DNA from: Nocardioides kribbensis
GTDB taxonomy: Bacteria > Actinomycetota > Actinomycetes > Propionibacteriales > Nocardioidaceae
NCBI RefSeq assembly: GCF_015070375.1
Contig: NZ_JADCLL010000001.1
Location: 1,118,501 to 1,182,500 of the forward strand
Length of the DNA stretch: 64,000 nt
Direction of reading: 5' to 3'
The translations under genes and the position numbers were made by a program. Positions 61,572-64,000 of the stretch are shown here, piece after piece; position 1 is the stretch's first letter; every line of letters begins with the position of its first letter. The notes under the pieces are model-generated. The model made no database searches and was not told the DNA's origin. It saw only the letters and a list, made by a program, of their open reading frames with translations.

Positions 61572-62816
61572 GTGACCACCTCGCACGCACCAGCGCAGGG
61601 GACCTCCATGCTGCGTCAGCCCCGGGCCGTCTGGGCCGTGGCCTTCGCCTGCGTCATCGCCTTCATGGGCATCGGCCTGGTCGACCCGATCCTCAAGGAC
61701 ATCGCCGCCCAGCTGCAGGCGACGCCGAGCCAGGTCTCGCTGATGTTCACCAGCTACATGGCGATCATGGGCGTGGCGATGCTGGTCACCGGCGTGGTCA
61801 GCAGCCGCATCGGCCCCAAGCGCACGCTGCTCGCGGGCCTCGCCCTCATCATCGTCTTCGCCGGCCTCGCCGGAGCCTCCGACACCGTGGGCCAGATCGT
61901 CGGCTTCCGCGCGGGCTGGGGCCTGGGCAACGCACTCTTCGTGGCCACCGCGCTCTCCACGATCGTCTCGGCCGCGGCCGGCTCGACCGCGCAGGCGATC
62001 ATCCTCTTCGAGGCCGCCCTGGGCATCGGGATCGCCTCCGGCCCGCTCGTGGGCGGGCTGCTCGGCGAGCAGTCGTGGCGGGCGCCGTTCTTCGGCGTCT
62101 CGGTGCTCATGCTCCTCGCCCTGGTCGCGACGGCCGTGCTGCTGCCGGCCACGCCGCCGACCGGACGCCGCACCTCGCTGGCCGACCCCTTCCGCGCGCT
62201 GCGCCACCGCCCCCTGCTGCTGCTCGGTGTCACCGCGATCTTCTACAACATCGGCTTCTTCACCATCCTGGCCGCGGGCCCCTTCGCCCTGCCGGAGGCC
62301 GGCATCCTCGAGATCGGCTGGATCTTCTTCGCCTGGGGCCTGCTGCTGGCCTTCACCTCGGTCTTCGTGGCCCCGCTCGTGCAGCGCGCGATCGGCACCG
62401 TGCCCGCGATCATCGCCATGCTGGCGCTCTTCGCACTCGACCTGGCCATGATGGCCGTCTTCACCACCCACGTGCCGGTGGTCGTCGCGGGCATCGTCGC
62501 CTCGGGCGCCTTCATCGGCATCAACAACACCCTCATCACCGAGGCGGTCATGGGCGCGGCCCCGGTGGAGCGGCCCGTCGCGTCGGCGGCGTACTCCTTC
62601 CTGCGCTTCTGCGGCGGCGCCGTGGGCCCGTTCGTGGCGCTCAAGCTCGGCGAGAGCGTCGACGAGCACGCGCCCTTCGTCTTCGGCGCCGCCGCGGTGC
62701 TGGTCGGCGTGGTCGTGCTGGCGGCCGGGCGCCACGTGGTGGCGGGGCGCACGCCTCACGCCGAGGTGGGCAGCCGCGCGGAGGCCGAGGCCGTCCTGGT
62801 GGGCGACGTCGACTGA
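61572..62816 (+). CDS. MFS transporter (DHA1-type drug exporter)
   Basis: A 414-residue exporter with 12 helices. FMGIGLVDPILKDIAAQLQ is the typical first-helix segment of DHA1 carriers, and SSRIGPKRTLLAGL is motif A. GTG 61572 lies two bases after the marR stop with GAAGGGAA upstream. The substrate is unknown; co-regulation with marR suggests a toxic small molecule. Confidence 0.9.
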   Translation: MTTSHAPAQGTSMLRQPRAVWAVAFACVIAFMGIGLVDPILKDIAAQLQATPSQVSLMFTSYMAIMGVAMLVTGVVSSRIGPKRTLLAGLALIIVFAGLAGASDTVGQIVGFRAGWGLGNALFVATALSTIVSAAAGSTAQAIILFEAALGIGIASGPLVGGLLGEQSWRAPFFGVSVLMLLALVATAVLLPATPPTGRRTSLADPFRALRHRPLLLLGVTAIFYNIGFFTILAAGPFALPEAGILEIGWIFFAWGLLLAFTSVFVAPLVQRAIGTVPAIIAMLALFALDLAMMAVFTTHVPVVVAGIVASGAFIGINNTLITEAVMGAAPVERPVASAAYSFLRFCGGAVGPFVALKLGESVDEHAPFVFGAAAVLVGVVVLAAGRHVVAGRTPHAEVGSRAEAEAVLVGDVD

Positions 62817-62852
62817 CCCGGGACCCTGACCGCCGACCGTCTGGACGAAGCA

Positions 62853-62880
62853 GCGCCCGGAGCCCGAGGGCTCCGGGCGC
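62853..62880. terminator. Hairpin terminator between the MFS and lipoprotein genes
   Basis: GCGCCCGGAGCC/GGCTCCGGGCGC form a perfect 12-bp stem with a CGAG loop between two convergent genes. Confidence 0.8.
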
Positions 62881-62922
62881 CTGCTCCCCCACGGAAGGCC
62901 GTCCAGCGGGTCCGGCGGTGGC

Positions 62923-63591
62923 TCAGCCCTGGGGCAGGGCCACCGTGATCGTGGCGACGCCGACCAGGAAGTCGCCGGGGATGGCCTTCTTCCCGCTCAG
63001 GCCGTAGGTGGAGTTGAGCAGCTTGGCCGCCACGGGCGAGACGAGCACCTTCGTGCCCTGCAGCGTCGCGGTGGAGTCGGTGGTCTTGAGCGGGTTGAGC
63101 GTGCGCCCGTCGAGCTGGAAGAGGAACGCGCTGCTCACCGCGGTCTGGCCGTTGACCGCGACGTCGCCGTAGACGCGCGAGACGCCCGGGTCGACGTTGA
63201 GGTTCGACAGCCGCACCGTCGTGCCGCCGGCACTGAGGGTCAGCCCCGAGCCCTCGTGCTGGACCTGGCCGATCACGTAGGGCGAGACCTCGCCGGGCTC
63301 GAAGACCGTCACGTTGCCGCCGGTGATGGGGAAGACCAGCGAGCCCTTGACCAGCTTGGCCGTGCCGACCACGCCGGGCGTCACGCCGAGGGAGGACAGC
63401 GCGTCGGTGAAGCCCTTGTCGAGCTTGACCGCGGTCGTCTTGCCCCGCAGCGCGTCGATCGAGGCGACCGCCGCCGGCGCGCTCCCGGCGCCGCCACCGT
63501 CGTCGTCGCCGCAGGCGGCCAGGGGCAGGGTGAGCAGGGCGAGGCCTGCGAGCGCGGCGACGCGGCGGCGCGAGGGGGCGAGGAGCGGCAT
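62923..63591 (-). CDS. Secreted lipoprotein of unknown function
   Basis: Not assigned to a family. The 222-residue product has a signal peptide ending LTLPLAAC (Cys27, good lipobox) followed by a Gly/Asp linker. The mature part is beta-rich without Cys, with Thr/Val-rich strands such as GSLVFPITGGNVTVFEPGEV and STATLQGTKVLVSPVAAKLL. No catalytic motif is visible. It lies downstream of hppD with a 128-base gap and no shared function is evident. ATG 63591 is the natural start from the signal peptide. Confidence 0.75.
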   Translation of the reverse strand: MPLLAPSRRRVAALAGLALLTLPLAACGDDDGGGAGSAPAAVASIDALRGKTTAVKLDKGFTDALSSLGVTPGVVGTAKLVKGSLVFPITGGNVTVFEPGEVSPYVIGQVQHEGSGLTLSAGGTTVRLSNLNVDPGVSRVYGDVAVNGQTAVSSAFLFQLDGRTLNPLKTTDSTATLQGTKVLVSPVAAKLLNSTYGLSGKKAIPGDFLVGVATITVALPQG

Positions 63592-63719
63592 GGAGCGTCC
63601 TAGGAGGCGCGGAGGGAGGAGCTGACGTCAGGCGATTCGGTGACCTGGCTCACCCGGATTGGTCCCGCGCCGCCGCGGTCTGGTCCACCGGGGCTCCGCG
63701 CCGCCGGCGGCGGGCGCGC

Positions 63720-64000
<281 letters not shown>

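Overview
The window is very GC-rich, densely packed actinobacterial chromosome. Its best fit is a Nocardioides-like member of the Propionibacteriales. That assignment is an inference from four things: codon usage saturated with G/C third positions; many GTG/TTG starts; a block from pncB to rdgB whose order resembles the Mycobacterium tuberculosis Rv1330c-Rv1341 neighbourhood; and a dispersed palindrome (GGTGGTTGAGG...CCTCAACCACC type) of the kind common in this group. No phage, IS element or CRISPR array was seen.

Layout. 1-10614: late and aerobic cobalamin genes. cobT (5' cut by the window edge), cobS and cobD are on +; cobU, cobK, cobQ, cobF and cobN are on -. A cobalamin riboswitch precedes cobN, and a CbiX-like/2Fe-2S protein lies upstream of it. 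10651-15422: pirin, a membrane PAS histidine kinase and an FAD oxidoreductase. 15489-17765: tRNA-Lys, a strong hairpin, an 11-unit tandem array built from one half of a REP-like palindrome, and an SOS-box-preceded DUF222/HNH gene that carries a copy of the same palindrome in its coding sequence. 17850-19665: a TDT-family transporter and a DJ-1/PfpI protein. 19744-30360: a galactan/galactoside utilisation locus with a secreted GH30 enzyme, a LacI repressor, a GH42 beta-galactosidase and a sugar ABC importer, tied together by two near-identical LacI-type operators. 30954-35468: kdpFABC plus an overlapping 43-residue membrane microprotein, with no kdpDE in the window. 35633-41400: a small membrane protein, an MFS exporter, a GroES-like protein, DUF3618, a cobalt ECF importer (cbiM, a PDGLE protein, cbiQ, cbiO), a Bcp peroxiredoxin and an unusual tRNA with a Leu(UAG) anticodon.

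41424-55107 is the mycobacteria-like block: plsC, rdgB and rph, then an ABC-2 transporter with a two-component system, then an MBL-fold hydrolase, murI, cysM, an NYN-domain gene, cysO, mec, a lipoprotein, DUF2017, clpS, pncB and pncA. It combines purine-nucleotide sanitation and tRNA 3' processing, D-glutamate supply, the CysO-CysM-Mec cysteine route, N-degron adaptor function and NAD salvage. 55091-64000: enoyl-CoA hydratase, a Tat-exported 5'-nucleotidase, DUF1697, a polar amino-acid ABC importer, a MarR-MFS pair with its palindrome, an unknown lipoprotein and the 3' end of hppD.

Shared expression features. Most operon joints are GTGA/ATGA stop-start overlaps, which suggests translational coupling. 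At least twelve genes have a TANNNT hexamer 6-8 nt before the start codon, as expected for leaderless mRNAs; the rest have GGAGG-like sites. The cobalamin genes and the cobalt importer probably work together (metal import, chelation by CobN, nucleotide-loop assembly), but only cobN has a visible B12 riboswitch. The importer instead follows a 25-bp palindrome suited to a protein regulator.
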